Positions 7,141 through 15,827 of a DNA stretch of 47,247 bases are shown one piece after another. The stretch is taken from NCBI GenBank assembly GCA_022842065.1, contig JALHQH010000073.1, positions 1 through 47,247 of the forward strand, read 5' to 3'. The notes beneath the pieces were generated by a model, which worked only from the letters and a program-made list of their open reading frames with translations, did not search any database and had not been told where the DNA came from. Each line of letters opens with the position of its first letter. Position 1 is the first letter of the stretch. Both the position numbers and the translations under genes were made by a program. Source of the stretch: Caldilineaceae bacterium (GTDB lineage: Bacteria; Chloroflexota; Anaerolineae; Caldilineales; Caldilineaceae).

Positions 7141-9315
7141 ATGAAACGAACGCTTTCAACACTCGGCATGGTCGTTGAGTTTCTTTGTTCACACGAGTTA
7201 CGCATCTGGCTACGGTTTGCCCTGAAGCCGCTGGCCGTGGTGGCGACCTTGGCGATGATGTTATGGCTGGGCGCTTGGTTTGATGCCCGCATTGCCTATG
7301 CCCAGACCGCGCCGTTGGCCTGCCCGGCCGGCACCGAACAGGATGGCGCGCTCTGTTATCCCCTTTGTCAGGCTGGCTTTTACGGTGTGGGGCCAGCTTG
7401 TTATAAAGATTGCCCGGCCGGCTATGAGAGTGACAGCAGCTTTTGCTTTAAACCGGCGCATATCTTTGCCAAAGCCAGTTATGGCCGTGGGGGCGGCACG
7501 GGCCTGGTCTGCGCGACGAACCAAGAGGCGCAAGGCGGGCTCTGTTACCCACGCTGTGCTCCTGGGTATTATGGCGTTGGCCCGGTCTGCTGGCAGTATT
7601 GCCGGGCCGGTTATGCCGATCATGGGGCCACCTGTTTTAAACATATCTTCGATTTCTATGGCAAGCCCACCTATGGTCGCGGGGCCGGCGGGCCGGTGAG
7701 TGTCTGTGGGGCTGGCTTGGAACGCAATGGCGCGCTCTGTTATCCCAAATGTGCCGCCGGCTTCTATGGGGCGGGGCCAGTCTGTTTCCAACGCTGCCCC
7801 ACCGGCTATGTCGATGACGGCGCAACCTGCCGCAAAGATGCGATTGTTTTTGCCACCCCCAGTTATGGCCGCGGCGCCGGCACGGTGATGAACAGTGTGC
7901 CGGTGGCGATTGATGAGACTGCACGCACCCCCAAAGAGACCTCGATCAAACTCGCCTTCAAGGTTGACAACTTTGATAATGACGCACTTTCGAATGTGAT
8001 TTTTGTGCAAAAGCCAGGCCACGGCGAGGTTAACGCCGGGATGTATACACCGGCCGCCGGTTTTGAAGGAGCCGATACGATCCAATGGAAGACCAATGAT
8101 GGCAAACATGACTCGAATGTCGCCATTGCCACCATTCTCGTGGGGAATGTGGGTGCCAATGGCGCGCCGGTGGCGGTGGATCGCACCGTGGCGGTGACGG
8201 AGGAGACCCCCATCACCATTGATGTCACCTGTACCGATGTGGACAACGATGAACTTTTCTATCAGTTGATCGACAAGCCGCAACATGGGGACTACAAATG
8301 GGTGCCCCCTAACACGGTAATCTACACGCCGACTGTCGATTTTGTGGGCACAGATGCCTTCACCTTCCGCTCGCATGATGGGCAGGAGTTCTCTACTGTC
8401 TCGACGATTACGCTGACCGTGGCGGCCACGAATGACGCACCGATCGCCTTGGCGCAGACGATCAGCACGACCCGGAATAGTAATGTTGCGATTAATCTCT
8501 CCGCTACCGATGTCGAGAGCGACACGATTACCTATACCCTGGTCAGCAGCGTGACGCATGGTTTGTTGAGTGGCGACGTGCCCAATCTGCTCTATATACC
8601 CGAACCGAACGTTGTCGGCGACGACAGCTTCCAATTCCAGGCCAGCGACAGCCACGGGGCCACCACGGTCGCCACGATTGGTATCACCGTGCTGCCTACC
8701 AACACAGCACCGGTTGCCGATTCACTCTTCCTCACCGCCACGCAGGAGAGCGCCTTGGCCGTCAACCTCAGCGCCGTTGATGGCGATGGTGACGAGCTGA
8801 CCTACACAGTAGTGAGCAGCCCCACCCACGGCACCTTACTCGGCACCGCGTCCGACTGGGTTTACACCCCGGCGGCCAACTTTAGCGGTGTGGACAGCTT
8901 ATCCTTCAAGGTGAGTGATGGCCAAGTTGACTCAGCCCTGGCGACGGTCACCCTCAACGTCACCGCAGCGCCGAATGAAGCCAGCCTCGTTGGCCTCGTC
9001 TTTGCCGACAGCAATGGCAACGGCCAACCCGATGGCGAGGAAAGTGGCGTCGGCGGGTTACTGGTCACGCTGACGCCGGCCAACGGCAGAGGGGGCGACA
9101 GCCTGCGCACAGTCACCGAAATCGGCGGCGGCTGGCGTATTGACGGCGTTGGCTTTGGGCTATACACGGTCAACATTGCGTCGAGCAGCACCGTGCAACT
9201 TGCCACCCCCGTTGCAGCCCAGGTCACTGTGACCCAACGGGGGCTCCAAGCAAGTGCCACCGCCGCTGTCCAAGTGATCAGCCGTGCCCTCTTTCTGCCG
9301 ATGGTGCAACGCTAA
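7141..9315 (+). CDS. Secreted Cys-rich / Ig-repeat surface protein, copy B
   Basis: This 724-aa paralogue of the upstream gene has the same domain order and closely similar sequence throughout. It starts at 7141 with AAGGAG 7 bases upstream. The signal peptide is cleaved after AYA (ARIAYAQT). Three Cys-rich modules end in SYGRGGG, TYGRGAG and SYGRGAG. Four Ig/cadherin-like repeats, an SdrD-B-like domain (ADSNGNGQPDGEE) and the tail ALFLPMVQR follow. The first Ig-like domain is the most divergent region between the copies. A strong terminator-like hairpin follows the stop, so the two genes may form a short operon with the 6978-7050 hairpin between them. Confidence 0.85.
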   Translation: MKRTLSTLGMVVEFLCSHELRIWLRFALKPLAVVATLAMMLWLGAWFDARIAYAQTAPLACPAGTEQDGALCYPLCQAGFYGVGPACYKDCPAGYESDSSFCFKPAHIFAKASYGRGGGTGLVCATNQEAQGGLCYPRCAPGYYGVGPVCWQYCRAGYADHGATCFKHIFDFYGKPTYGRGAGGPVSVCGAGLERNGALCYPKCAAGFYGAGPVCFQRCPTGYVDDGATCRKDAIVFATPSYGRGAGTVMNSVPVAIDETARTPKETSIKLAFKVDNFDNDALSNVIFVQKPGHGEVNAGMYTPAAGFEGADTIQWKTNDGKHDSNVAIATILVGNVGANGAPVAVDRTVAVTEETPITIDVTCTDVDNDELFYQLIDKPQHGDYKWVPPNTVIYTPTVDFVGTDAFTFRSHDGQEFSTVSTITLTVAATNDAPIALAQTISTTRNSNVAINLSATDVESDTITYTLVSSVTHGLLSGDVPNLLYIPEPNVVGDDSFQFQASDSHGATTVATIGITVLPTNTAPVADSLFLTATQESALAVNLSAVDGDGDELTYTVVSSPTHGTLLGTASDWVYTPAANFSGVDSLSFKVSDGQVDSALATVTLNVTAAPNEASLVGLVFADSNGNGQPDGEESGVGGLLVTLTPANGRGGDSLRTVTEIGGGWRIDGVGFGLYTVNIASSSTVQLATPVAAQVTVTQRGLQASATAAVQVISRALFLPMVQR

Positions 9316-9323
9316 CTTTACGC

Positions 9324-9376
9324 AATGGCTCGTCGGCGGCTCAAGCGAACGCTTGAGCCGCCGACGAGCCATTTTT
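9324..9376 (+). terminator. Long perfect-stem intrinsic terminator
   Basis: A perfect 24-bp stem (9324-9347 with 9350-9373), loop AA (realistically CGAACG), is followed by TTT and then GTT. It lies 8 bases after the stop of surface protein B. The stem is far longer than a typical intrinsic terminator. Confidence 0.85.
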
Positions 9377-9422
9377 GTTATCGACAAAATAGAACGGATG
9401 CTCTATACTATTGCTGCGCTCC

Positions 9423-9476
9423 CTAGAAACTCAAGCCTGAGTTTCTTTGCCAGGCTGATGTTGCCAAGGCAACATC
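9423..9476. other. Two small hairpins between terminator and MITE
   Basis: AGAAACTCA...TGAGTTTCT (around 9425-9446) and GATGTTGCC-AA-GGCAACATC (around 9457-9476) are adjacent short palindromes. No gene is seen between 9316 and 9666 apart from these, the terminator and the repeat element that follows. Confidence 0.5.
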
Positions 9477-9478
9477 CG

Positions 9479-9621
9479 TAACTCAGAATGAGAACCGGCA
9501 TTTTGCTGGCTAACGGGATCGCGTGCGTCGCACTGACCAACAACTGTTCCCACTCCGTTAGATTCCTTGGTCAGTGCGACGCACGCTGGTTAAAACTAGG
9601 GGTTTCATTCTGATTTGAGTA
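9479..9621 (+). mobile_element. MITE-like element, family A, copy 1
   Basis: This sequence recurs inverted at 30074-30224. Both copies share internal inverted arms GCGTGCGTCGCACTGACCA / TGGTCAGTGCGACGCACGC and outer ends of the type CAGAATGAGA, giving a long imperfect hairpin. In copy 2 the ends extend to TATACT / AGTATA, which suggests a TA target site. No open reading frame is present, so it would be non-autonomous. Confidence 0.7.
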
Positions 9622-9666
9622 CAAGCGCAGCAAGCTGCAAACGATAGAGCCACACAGGAGGAACTG

Positions 9667-9864
9667 ATGCGCAAAGTGATTGTCTGTAATTTTGTCACGT
9701 TGGATGGGTATTACGAAGCAAAGGATAAGACCGTCCTTGCCGGCGCGGGTATTCCGCTCTTTGATGGCCGCCCGCCGGTTTCGCTCAAGCTGCTTCACTC
9801 GCGTACCTGGCAGGGGTCGGGTAACGTACTCGCCTGTTATGCCGTTAGCCGTAAAGAACAGTAA
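9667..9864 (+). pseudogene. DHFR/RibD-C family reductase, internal deletion remnant
   Basis: The 65-aa product joins the N-terminus of a RibD-C/dihydrofolate reductase-like protein (MRKVIVCNFVTLDGYYEA) to its C-terminus (GIPLFDGRPPVSLKLLHSRT followed by SGNVLACYAV). About 120 residues are missing compared with the intact relative at 11614-12207 (MRKIIVYNVISLDGY and, at its end, GVPVFVGKTPATLRLIETRR). The frame is preserved across the junction (around KDKT/VLAGAG), so it is still an open frame with a ribosome-binding site (AGGAGG). It lacks most of the Rossmann-like core and is unlikely to be an active enzyme. Confidence 0.75.
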
Positions 9865-9891
9865 GGGGCGACCCCCTTCCAGCACGGAGCT

Positions 9892-10497
9892 ATGCCCATG
9901 TTACCCAAGGAAATTGCCCAGAGCTATGACCAGATCGCTGAACAGTGGCACAGTGACACCTTCCCGCCCACCAATGGCCTTGCGCAACACGAGCGGGCCA
10001 TGGCTTTTCTAACCCAGAAACGCCATGCCCTCGATATTGGTTGTGGTGCGAGCGGACGGATTATCGACCTGCTGTTGCGCCACGGTTTTGCCGCCGCAGG
10101 GGTGGATATTTCGACCCGGATGCTGGAACTGGCCCAAGCGCGCCATCCGACCGTGCCCTTCTATCACGCCGATATCTGCCAGTGGACTTTGCCGCGTCAA
10201 TATGATTTCATTTCTGCATGGGATAGCATCTGGCACCTGCCGCTGGTGGAACAGGAACCGGTGTTGCGCAAATTAATGGGCGGCCTGACCCCCGGCGGCG
10301 TCCTGATCTACACCACCGCCGGCCTAGATGCACCCACAGAAAAGGTCGATTCGGCAATGGGTGTGCCGGTCTACTACGGTGTGCTTGGCATTCCCGACAC
10401 CCTCAAACTGATCGAAACTTGTGGTTGTGTTTGTCGCCATTTAGAGTATGATCAATATCCAGAGTTGCATCTCTATTTGATCGTGCAGAAGCGCTAG
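9892..10497 (+). CDS. Class I SAM-dependent methyltransferase
   Basis: This 201-aa protein has the class I methyltransferase fold. Motif I is HALDIGCGASGRIIDLL (residues about 42-58). The acidic end of strand 2 is GVDISTRMLELAQARH. Motif II-like YDFISAWDSIWHLPL and the later GGLTPGGVLIYTTAG are typical of the Methyltransf_11/25 families. The start at 9892 has CGGAGC upstream; MLPKEIAQ three codons in is an alternative. Substrate cannot be told. It is 27 bases downstream of the DHFR remnant and upstream of a kinase-fold gene, all in one direction. Confidence 0.85.
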   Translation: MPMLPKEIAQSYDQIAEQWHSDTFPPTNGLAQHERAMAFLTQKRHALDIGCGASGRIIDLLLRHGFAAAGVDISTRMLELAQARHPTVPFYHADICQWTLPRQYDFISAWDSIWHLPLVEQEPVLRKLMGGLTPGGVLIYTTAGLDAPTEKVDSAMGVPVYYGVLGIPDTLKLIETCGCVCRHLEYDQYPELHLYLIVQKR

Positions 10498-10538
10498 ATC
10501 CGCTTCACCTGTCACTTGCGCCACCATAAATATAAATC

Positions 10539-11549
10539 ATGCTTGATCAGCCGGCGATTCCCACCGATACCATTCTCGACACCTTGCGCACCGCGTTCGG
10601 CCTGCAAGTGGTTGATGTGCGCTTCCTGCCCCTGGGTGCCGACACCAACACGGCGGTCTACCGCGCCGAGCGCGTCGACGGTGCGCCTTACTTCGTCAAG
10701 CTGCGCCTCGATGACTTTCACGAAGCATCCCTCACCATCCCGCACTACCTTTATGCCCAGGGCTTGCACCAGATCATCCCGCCGTTGATGACGCAGAATG
10801 GCCAATTGTGGGCAGCGCTTGGCGATCACCACCTGATGCTCTATCCTTTTGTGTGCGGGCGTCCCGGCTATGAACAGGGCATGACCGCGGCCCATTGGTT
10901 TACCTGGGGTGCGGCCATGCGCCATTTACACACGTTGTCGATCCCTGTAGAACTGAACCGGACTCTGCCGCGCGAACGCTTTACTCCTGAATGGCCGGCG
11001 CGGATGCAGCGTTTATTGCACCAGTTGGCGGATACGCCAAGCGACGAACCGCTTGTCCAGGCATTAGCCTTCTTTCTGGGCACAAAGCGCACTGAAGTGA
11101 AGGTGGTAAGCGCACGAACGCAGCGGCTGGCGGCCGCGTTACAGGCCAATCCTCCTGACTTTGTCCTCTGTCACGGCGATATTCACGGCTGGAATCTCTT
11201 GATTGACGATACGGGGCAATTGTTCATCATTGATTGGGATACGTTGATTCTGGCCCCCAAAGAGCGCGATCTCATGTTTATCGGCGGTGGGCATGGTGAT
11301 AGCGGCTATTCCGCGACGCAAGAGGAAGCGCTCTTCTATGCTGGCTATGGCCAAACTATCGTCAACCGCGTGGCCCTCGCCTATTACCGCTTCGCCCGCG
11401 TGCTGGAAGATATTGTCCTCTTCGCCGAACAGATCCTCACCACAGACGCTGGTGAAGATCGCCAACAGGCGCTCGTCTATCTACAATCGAATTTCCTGCC
11501 GGGGAGCACACTGGCGCGGGCTTATGAGGCGTTAGGTGGTGGGGAGTAG
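10539..11549 (+). CDS. Aminoglycoside phosphotransferase (APH)-fold kinase
   Basis: This 336-aa protein belongs to the APH/choline-kinase-like family. The N-lobe has GADTNTAVYRAE and YFVKLRLDDF, where K is the ATP-anchoring lysine. The catalytic loop is LCHGDIHGWNLLIDD (residues about 209-223) and the metal-binding aspartate is in FIIDWDTL. This is the standard Brenner-type H-G-D-x-H-x-x-N arrangement. The substrate may be an aminoglycoside, a sugar or another small molecule; sequence alone does not decide. It follows the methyltransferase by 41 bases in the same direction. Confidence 0.85.
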   Translation: MLDQPAIPTDTILDTLRTAFGLQVVDVRFLPLGADTNTAVYRAERVDGAPYFVKLRLDDFHEASLTIPHYLYAQGLHQIIPPLMTQNGQLWAALGDHHLMLYPFVCGRPGYEQGMTAAHWFTWGAAMRHLHTLSIPVELNRTLPRERFTPEWPARMQRLLHQLADTPSDEPLVQALAFFLGTKRTEVKVVSARTQRLAAALQANPPDFVLCHGDIHGWNLLIDDTGQLFIIDWDTLILAPKERDLMFIGGGHGDSGYSATQEEALFYAGYGQTIVNRVALAYYRFARVLEDIVLFAEQILTTDAGEDRQQALVYLQSNFLPGSTLARAYEALGGGE

Positions 11550-11613
11550 ATAATAATCAGACTTTACACACAGTTGCGAATGCCATTAACCAACAAACCA
11601 AAGGAGCAGCGTC

Positions 11614-12207
11614 ATGCGAAAAATTATTGTCTACAACGTCATCTCACTGGATGGCTATCATACCGGTTTAGGGAATAATCCTGCGGTTATGTTCCCGATG
11701 ATGGGCGACGTTTTCGATGCCTATAATACCGAACTGCTGCGTAACGCCGACGTGCAGTTGATGGGCCGGCTTTCCTTCGAGCTCTTCCAAAGCTTCTGGC
11801 CCAAGGTCGCGGCGAATCCAACCGCGGCTGAGTGGACGGACGCCCAACGCGATCTTTCCCAGGCGGGCAAGACCGTCAAGGGCATCGTCGTCTCCGATAC
11901 GCTGGAGGGCGAGTGGCAGGGTCTCCGCATCATCCGGCGGCGTGACGCCTATCAGCAGCTTGCCGAACTCAAACGCCAGCAAGGCAAAGACATTTTGATC
12001 ACCGGCAGCCGGACCCTCTGGAACGATCTGCTGGCCCATGACCTGGTGGATGAGATCCATTTGCTGATTGGCAACCGCATCTTAGGGCAAGGCGTTCCGG
12101 TATTCGTGGGTAAGACACCCGCCACGCTGCGCCTCATCGAGACCCGCCGCTGGGAAGCGTCCGACAACGTTCTCTTGCGTTACGAAGTCCTTCACCAAAG
12201 TGGGTAA
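11614..12207 (+). CDS. Dihydrofolate reductase / RibD C-terminal family reductase
   Basis: This 197-aa protein is a full-length member of the RibD C-terminal/DHFR-like family (PF01872-type) with MRKIIVYNVISLDGY at the N-terminus and DILITGSRTLWNDLLAHDLV near residues 125-145. These are probable NADPH-dependent reductases whose natural substrate is usually unknown; many annotated members are called DHFR family without folate evidence. AAGGAG lies 8 bases before the ATG. A deletion-bearing relative lies 2 kb upstream. Confidence 0.85.
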   Translation: MRKIIVYNVISLDGYHTGLGNNPAVMFPMMGDVFDAYNTELLRNADVQLMGRLSFELFQSFWPKVAANPTAAEWTDAQRDLSQAGKTVKGIVVSDTLEGEWQGLRIIRRRDAYQQLAELKRQQGKDILITGSRTLWNDLLAHDLVDEIHLLIGNRILGQGVPVFVGKTPATLRLIETRRWEASDNVLLRYEVLHQSG

Positions 12208-12316
12208 AGTTCAGTATCAGGCGCAAGGGACGTGAAGTTGTGGGTGGTACTAAATTACTGTACCATTTCGGATCATTGGAATCTCAGGTGGTTGACAACT
12301 GGAAGCCCCTGTTGTG

Positions 12317-12364
12317 GTCGCGTGGTCTTGTCGTCGTGCCATCCAGACCACGCGACGACAAGAC
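12317..12364. repeat. Interleaved octamer inverted repeats
   Basis: Arm A (12317-12328) pairs with 12345-12356 and arm B (12325-12336) pairs with 12353-12364. Both pairings are perfect over 12 bases and have the same loop size. Because the arms interleave (A-B-A'-B'), the two hairpins are mutually exclusive. In octamer phase the units are GTCGCGTG, GTCTTGTC and then CACGCGAC, GACAAGAC. GATTTT follows the second hairpin. It lies in the leader of the aldo/keto reductase gene. Confidence 0.7.
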
Positions 12365-12483
12365 GATTTTCAGAACGGTCCAAAGGCCATCTATACTTAG
12401 CAGGGTCACCCCGCAAACACCTGTCACAGCAGTTGCCGGCGCGGAGATGATCCGGCCGCCATTCGAGAGCAGAGGAGATCACC

Positions 12484-13503
12484 ATGGAGTACCGAAGAAT
12501 GGGTCACACCGGGCTAAAAGTCTCGGAGATTTGTTTGGGCACGATGACCTTTGGTCATAGCACCGACGAAGCGGAAGCAAAACAGATCGTTGATCTGGCC
12601 TTTGCTGCGGGCATCAACTTTTTCGATACCGCCAATACCTATGCCACCAGCCGGTCGGAAACCATCCTCGGCAACGCCCTTAAAGGGCGTCGTCACGATG
12701 CGATTGTGGCAACCAAAGTCTTCAACCCTACCGGCGATCAGCCGAATAACTCCGGCATGTCGCGCGTCCACATTATGCAGGCGATTGAGCAAAGTTTGAC
12801 TCGCCTGCAAATGGATTATATTGATATTTATTATATTCACCATGTCGATACACAGACACCGCTTGATGAGATGTTGCGGGCCTTTGATGATCTTGTCCAT
12901 CAGGGCAAGGTACGCTATATCGCGTGCAGCAACTACGAAGCGTGGCGCCTGATGGAGGCACTATGGATCAGTGACAGTAAGGATCTGGCGCGCTTTGCCT
13001 GCTATCAACCGCAATATAGCTTGGTCGTCCGCGATATTGAGGAGGAGATTGTGCCGGTCTGTGCACTAAAAGGGCTTGGGATCGTAGTGTGGAGTCCACT
13101 GGCCGGTGGCTTTTTAGCCGGCAACTATAAACCGGGCGAACGGACCGTGGCCGGTACGCGGTCGGCGGAAGGCTGGGCTTACCCGCAACGCTACTTTGCG
13201 GCCAACGCTGATGAAACGCTGGCCGAGCTACTGGCCGTTGCCCAGGAATTGGGTAAAACGCCGGCGCAAGTTGCCACCCGCTGGGTATTGGAGCAACCAG
13301 CCATTACGAGTGCCATTATCGGTGCGCGCACAGTGGCCCAAGCGCGCGATAATATGTTGGCCGGCGGTTGGCACTTGCCGCCTGAAGCAGTGGAACGACT
13401 CAACCGCGTCTCTTTCCTGCCGCACCGTTATCCCCGCTCCATGGAAGAAAATATCCATGAACGGCGCAACAGTGCCATCAAGATGCCCACGTTAACGGCG
13501 TGA
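12484..13503 (+). CDS. Aldo/keto reductase
   Basis: This 339-aa TIM-barrel NADPH-dependent oxidoreductase belongs to the AKR superfamily. Catalytic residues are visible as D and Y in FFDTANTYATSRSE (about residues 42-55), K in IVATKVF, and H in IDIYYIHHVD. The C-terminal cofactor region is TSAIIGARTVAQARDN. Overall it resembles the YajO/tas or Kv-beta-like aldo/keto reductases; the substrate is probably an aldehyde or sugar. A strong ribosome-binding site (GAGGAGA) precedes the ATG. The 275-bp upstream gap contains the interleaved hairpins at 12317-12364. Confidence 0.9.
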   Translation: MEYRRMGHTGLKVSEICLGTMTFGHSTDEAEAKQIVDLAFAAGINFFDTANTYATSRSETILGNALKGRRHDAIVATKVFNPTGDQPNNSGMSRVHIMQAIEQSLTRLQMDYIDIYYIHHVDTQTPLDEMLRAFDDLVHQGKVRYIACSNYEAWRLMEALWISDSKDLARFACYQPQYSLVVRDIEEEIVPVCALKGLGIVVWSPLAGGFLAGNYKPGERTVAGTRSAEGWAYPQRYFAANADETLAELLAVAQELGKTPAQVATRWVLEQPAITSAIIGARTVAQARDNMLAGGWHLPPEAVERLNRVSFLPHRYPRSMEENIHERRNSAIKMPTLTA

Positions 13504-13686
13504 GGACACAGGCGGCTAACCTTACGCCACACAGCCTGATACTATTGTAAGTCAGCTTGACAGCGGTAAGCTTCATAGCAATCAATTGCTGAATGACTTT
13601 GTGCCAAAAGTCACAGATGGTGCAGGCTACCCTCGGACAGAACGATGAAGTTTTGGCAAAGTAGGAAGAGATGCTACATTCCTCTA

Positions 13687-13715
13687 TTGACAGCCGATCA
13701 GCCCCATGCTAACAT
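13687..13715 (+). promoter_or_regulatory. Sigma-70-type promoter, shared with the second protease
   Basis: TTGACA (13687-13692), 17-bp spacer, TAACAT (13710-13715). The spacer contains GATCAGCCCCATG, which is identical in the promoter of the other protease gene at 17494-17522. It would give a 5' leader of about 460 bases before the signal-peptide start at 14182. Confidence 0.65.
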
Positions 13716-14181
13716 TTGCGTTAGTTGACTGACGTTAACAAGTGTACCCATCGTTTAACGGATACCGATGTTTATGGATAACTTGCGCCAGTGGCAACTT
13801 GGTAGCCTGGTAAGCAGCGGTTGAGGCATAGTTCGCAGGTCATGTGTAATGAACCACTTAAAAATCCTATTCCCCACGCCACGCGCACAACCAGTTGATG
13901 TTCTATAACATGTGATACCAGCAAGCAATCGTTGCAGGTGGCCTGCTGGTATCACGGTGGCACCAATACCATCACTAATCCAATTGCGTATAGACAGCGA
14001 TGCAGCCGATGTCATTCGAAGCGGTGATATTGCAGCGCGCCAGTTCATCAATCAAAGCCATTTGGCATGGGTAATTGAAGTAAGGAGGTTGTCTGTCGCA
14101 TTTTGTCTTGTGACACTTTTTGTTGTCCTACCCTATGTATCGTTTGATCCGTTGCGCGCAATCGGTAAGAGAGGTGTTCGT
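13716..14181 (+). other. Long 5' leader of protease 1, with hairpin
   Basis: No convincing gene is seen here, although the protease frame is open from 13912. A perfect 12-bp inverted repeat GTGATACCAGCA / TGCTGGTATCAC lies at 13912-13923 and 13944-13955. A smaller CATCG/CGATG pair lies near 13750-13770. If the 13687 promoter is real, this is an unusually long untranslated leader that could hold an RNA control element. Confidence 0.4.
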
Positions 14182-15669
14182 ATGAAATGCAAATTTCTAC
14201 TCTTTCCACTACTATTTCTGCTGTGTGTCTATCTGTTTACCTTTGCTGCGCCGCTGCAAGCGCAGTCAATTCCGCCCACGCCGTTTATACGCGAGCTTGA
14301 AATTGTCGGTGGCCAGCCGGCCAGCCCAGGCGAATGGCCCTGGCAGGCGGCGGTGCGAGCTGGCCCTTATCTTTGCGGCGGTGCCCTCATCAGCCGCGAA
14401 TGGGTGATCACAGCCGCCCATTGTCTCTTTGATGGCAATAATCTGCTCTTTGCCCCAACGGCAGTGACCGTAGTGCTTGGGGATCATGACCGCACGCGGC
14501 CCGAAGGCAGCGAACAGCAATTTGCCGTCATCCAGGTAGTGGCGCACGAAGCCTTTAACGATTGGACAAACGATAACGACCTTGCGCTGCTGCAATTGGC
14601 CACACCGGTAAATCTTAGTGCCCAAGTCGCGCCGGTGCGGCCAGTATTGACCAACCAACAGGATACATTGACGGCAGTGGGCCTATACGCAACAGTCACC
14701 GGTTGGGGTGCAACGGCGGAAGGGGGCAATGGGGCGACAGCCTTGATGGAAGTCGAAGTACCCATTGTCGACAATGTCATCTGCAATCGCTCCTATGGCA
14801 TTATCAATGAGAATATGCTCTGCGCCGGCTATGTGGAAGGGGGCAAAGATTCTTGCCAAGGCGATAGTGGGGGCCCTTTGGTCGTGCAGGATGGCAGCGG
14901 TTGGCGATTGGCCGGGATCGTCAGTTTTGGTCATGGCTGTGCGCGCCCACACTTCTACGGAGTCTACACCCGCGTTGCGCGTTATATTGATTGGATCCAG
15001 GAGCATACGGGGCTGCGTACGGTTGCTGATCCCACACCAACGCCGACACCAAGACCAGCGCTGACATCAGGGCCAACGCCAACCATGATCGGCACTGATA
15101 CGATACCGGTTACAGTGACAGCAACAGCCTTGCCACTAGTAACGGCGACCCCTGCCATAGCCATAACCCCGGCCGCAACGCCAGTGGTCTCCTTTAGTCC
15201 GCTCAACCCAGCGATCAGTGTGGTTGTTTTGCCGGAACAGGCGAGTAAGGTGACTTATCTGGGGCAGGCAAGTCGGATTGAAGTTGAGATCCCAGCAGGG
15301 GCCGTTGAGCGACCCACCACACTGCATTACCAAGTACAAGAGCTGGCTGGCGACGCGGCAGCAGAACCGACAGTCTTACAATTTAGCTTTATGCCCGTAC
15401 CGGAGGCGCGGTTCCCGCAAAATTTCACCTTCAAACAAGAGGTTACAGTCGTAATTACCTATAGTCCGGCGTTGGTCAGCCAGCTCAACCCACTAGCGCT
15501 GACCTTGTTGACCTATCATGAAACCAGTGCGCAGTGGACACCAGCAACAGTAACCGCCTTGCACCACGATAGCGCGCAAGGACAATTAACGGCACGATTG
15601 ATCTATCCCGGCCGTTTCGCCCTCGGCATCAGCAGGAAGCTGCTTTATCTGCCGCAGATATCTAGGTAG
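14182..15669 (+). CDS. Secreted trypsin-like serine protease (S1), copy 1
   Basis: This 495-aa protease starts at 14182 because a clear signal peptide follows (MKCKFLLFPLLFLLCVYLF, cleavage near LQAQ). The S1 domain spans about 38-285. The catalytic triad is visible as TAAHC (His about 80), NDNDLALL (Asp about 132) and [10 protein letters not shown] (Ser about 229). Asp in KDSCQGD gives a trypsin-type S1 pocket, so cleavage after Arg/Lys is expected. The mature N-terminus IVGG is preceded by Glu, not Arg/Lys. A Thr/Pro-rich linker (about 290-345) leads to a ZU5-like domain (IEVEIPAGAVERPTTLHY) and the tail KLLYLPQISR. A paralogue lies 2 kb downstream. Confidence 0.9.
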   Translation: MKCKFLLFPLLFLLCVYLFTFAAPLQAQSIPPTPFIRELEIVGGQPASPGEWPWQAAVRAGPYLCGGALISREWVITAAHCLFDGNNLLFAPTAVTVVLGDHDRTRPEGSEQQFAVIQVVAHEAFNDWTNDNDLALLQLATPVNLSAQVAPVRPVLTNQQDTLTAVGLYATVTGWGATAEGGNGATALMEVEVPIVDNVICNRSYGIINENMLCAGYVEGGKDSCQGDSGGPLVVQDGSGWRLAGIVSFGHGCARPHFYGVYTRVARYIDWIQEHTGLRTVADPTPTPTPRPALTSGPTPTMIGTDTIPVTVTATALPLVTATPAIAITPAATPVVSFSPLNPAISVVVLPEQASKVTYLGQASRIEVEIPAGAVERPTTLHYQVQELAGDAAAEPTVLQFSFMPVPEARFPQNFTFKQEVTVVITYSPALVSQLNPLALTLLTYHETSAQWTPATVTALHHDSAQGQLTARLIYPGRFALGISRKLLYLPQISR

Positions 15670-15749
15670 GTACATCAGTATATCGGTACATCAGTATATC
15701 GGTATATCGGTACATCAGTATATCGGTAGAGCGGTAGAGTAGTAGAGCC
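15670..15749. repeat. Array of ten octamers directly after protease stop codon
   Basis: Ten 8-bp units run head to tail from the base after the stop codon: GTACATCA and GTATATCG in mixed order (seven units), then GTAGAGCG, GTAGAGTA and GTAGAGCC. Unlike related loci in this window there is no inverted half. Confidence 0.9.
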
Positions 15750-15827
15750 TATCTGGCTTACTCTTAACCCGTTGGGCGACAGTTTCGGTTTTAGCAGGGA
15801 GTACATGTGCTCCTTAGACAAAAAACT

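Noticed and set aside
12292..12297. TTGACA as a -35 box before the aldo/keto reductase
   Set aside because: No acceptable -10 box lies 16-18 bases downstream.
13912..14181. 90-residue N-terminal extension of protease 1
   Set aside because: It would bury the signal peptide. The start at 14182 gives a clear secretion signal like that of the paralogue.
15670..15749. CRISPR-like short repeats
   Set aside because: The octamers are directly adjacent with no unique spacers, and no cas genes are present. The same applies to the arrays at 32120, 35102 and 36269.
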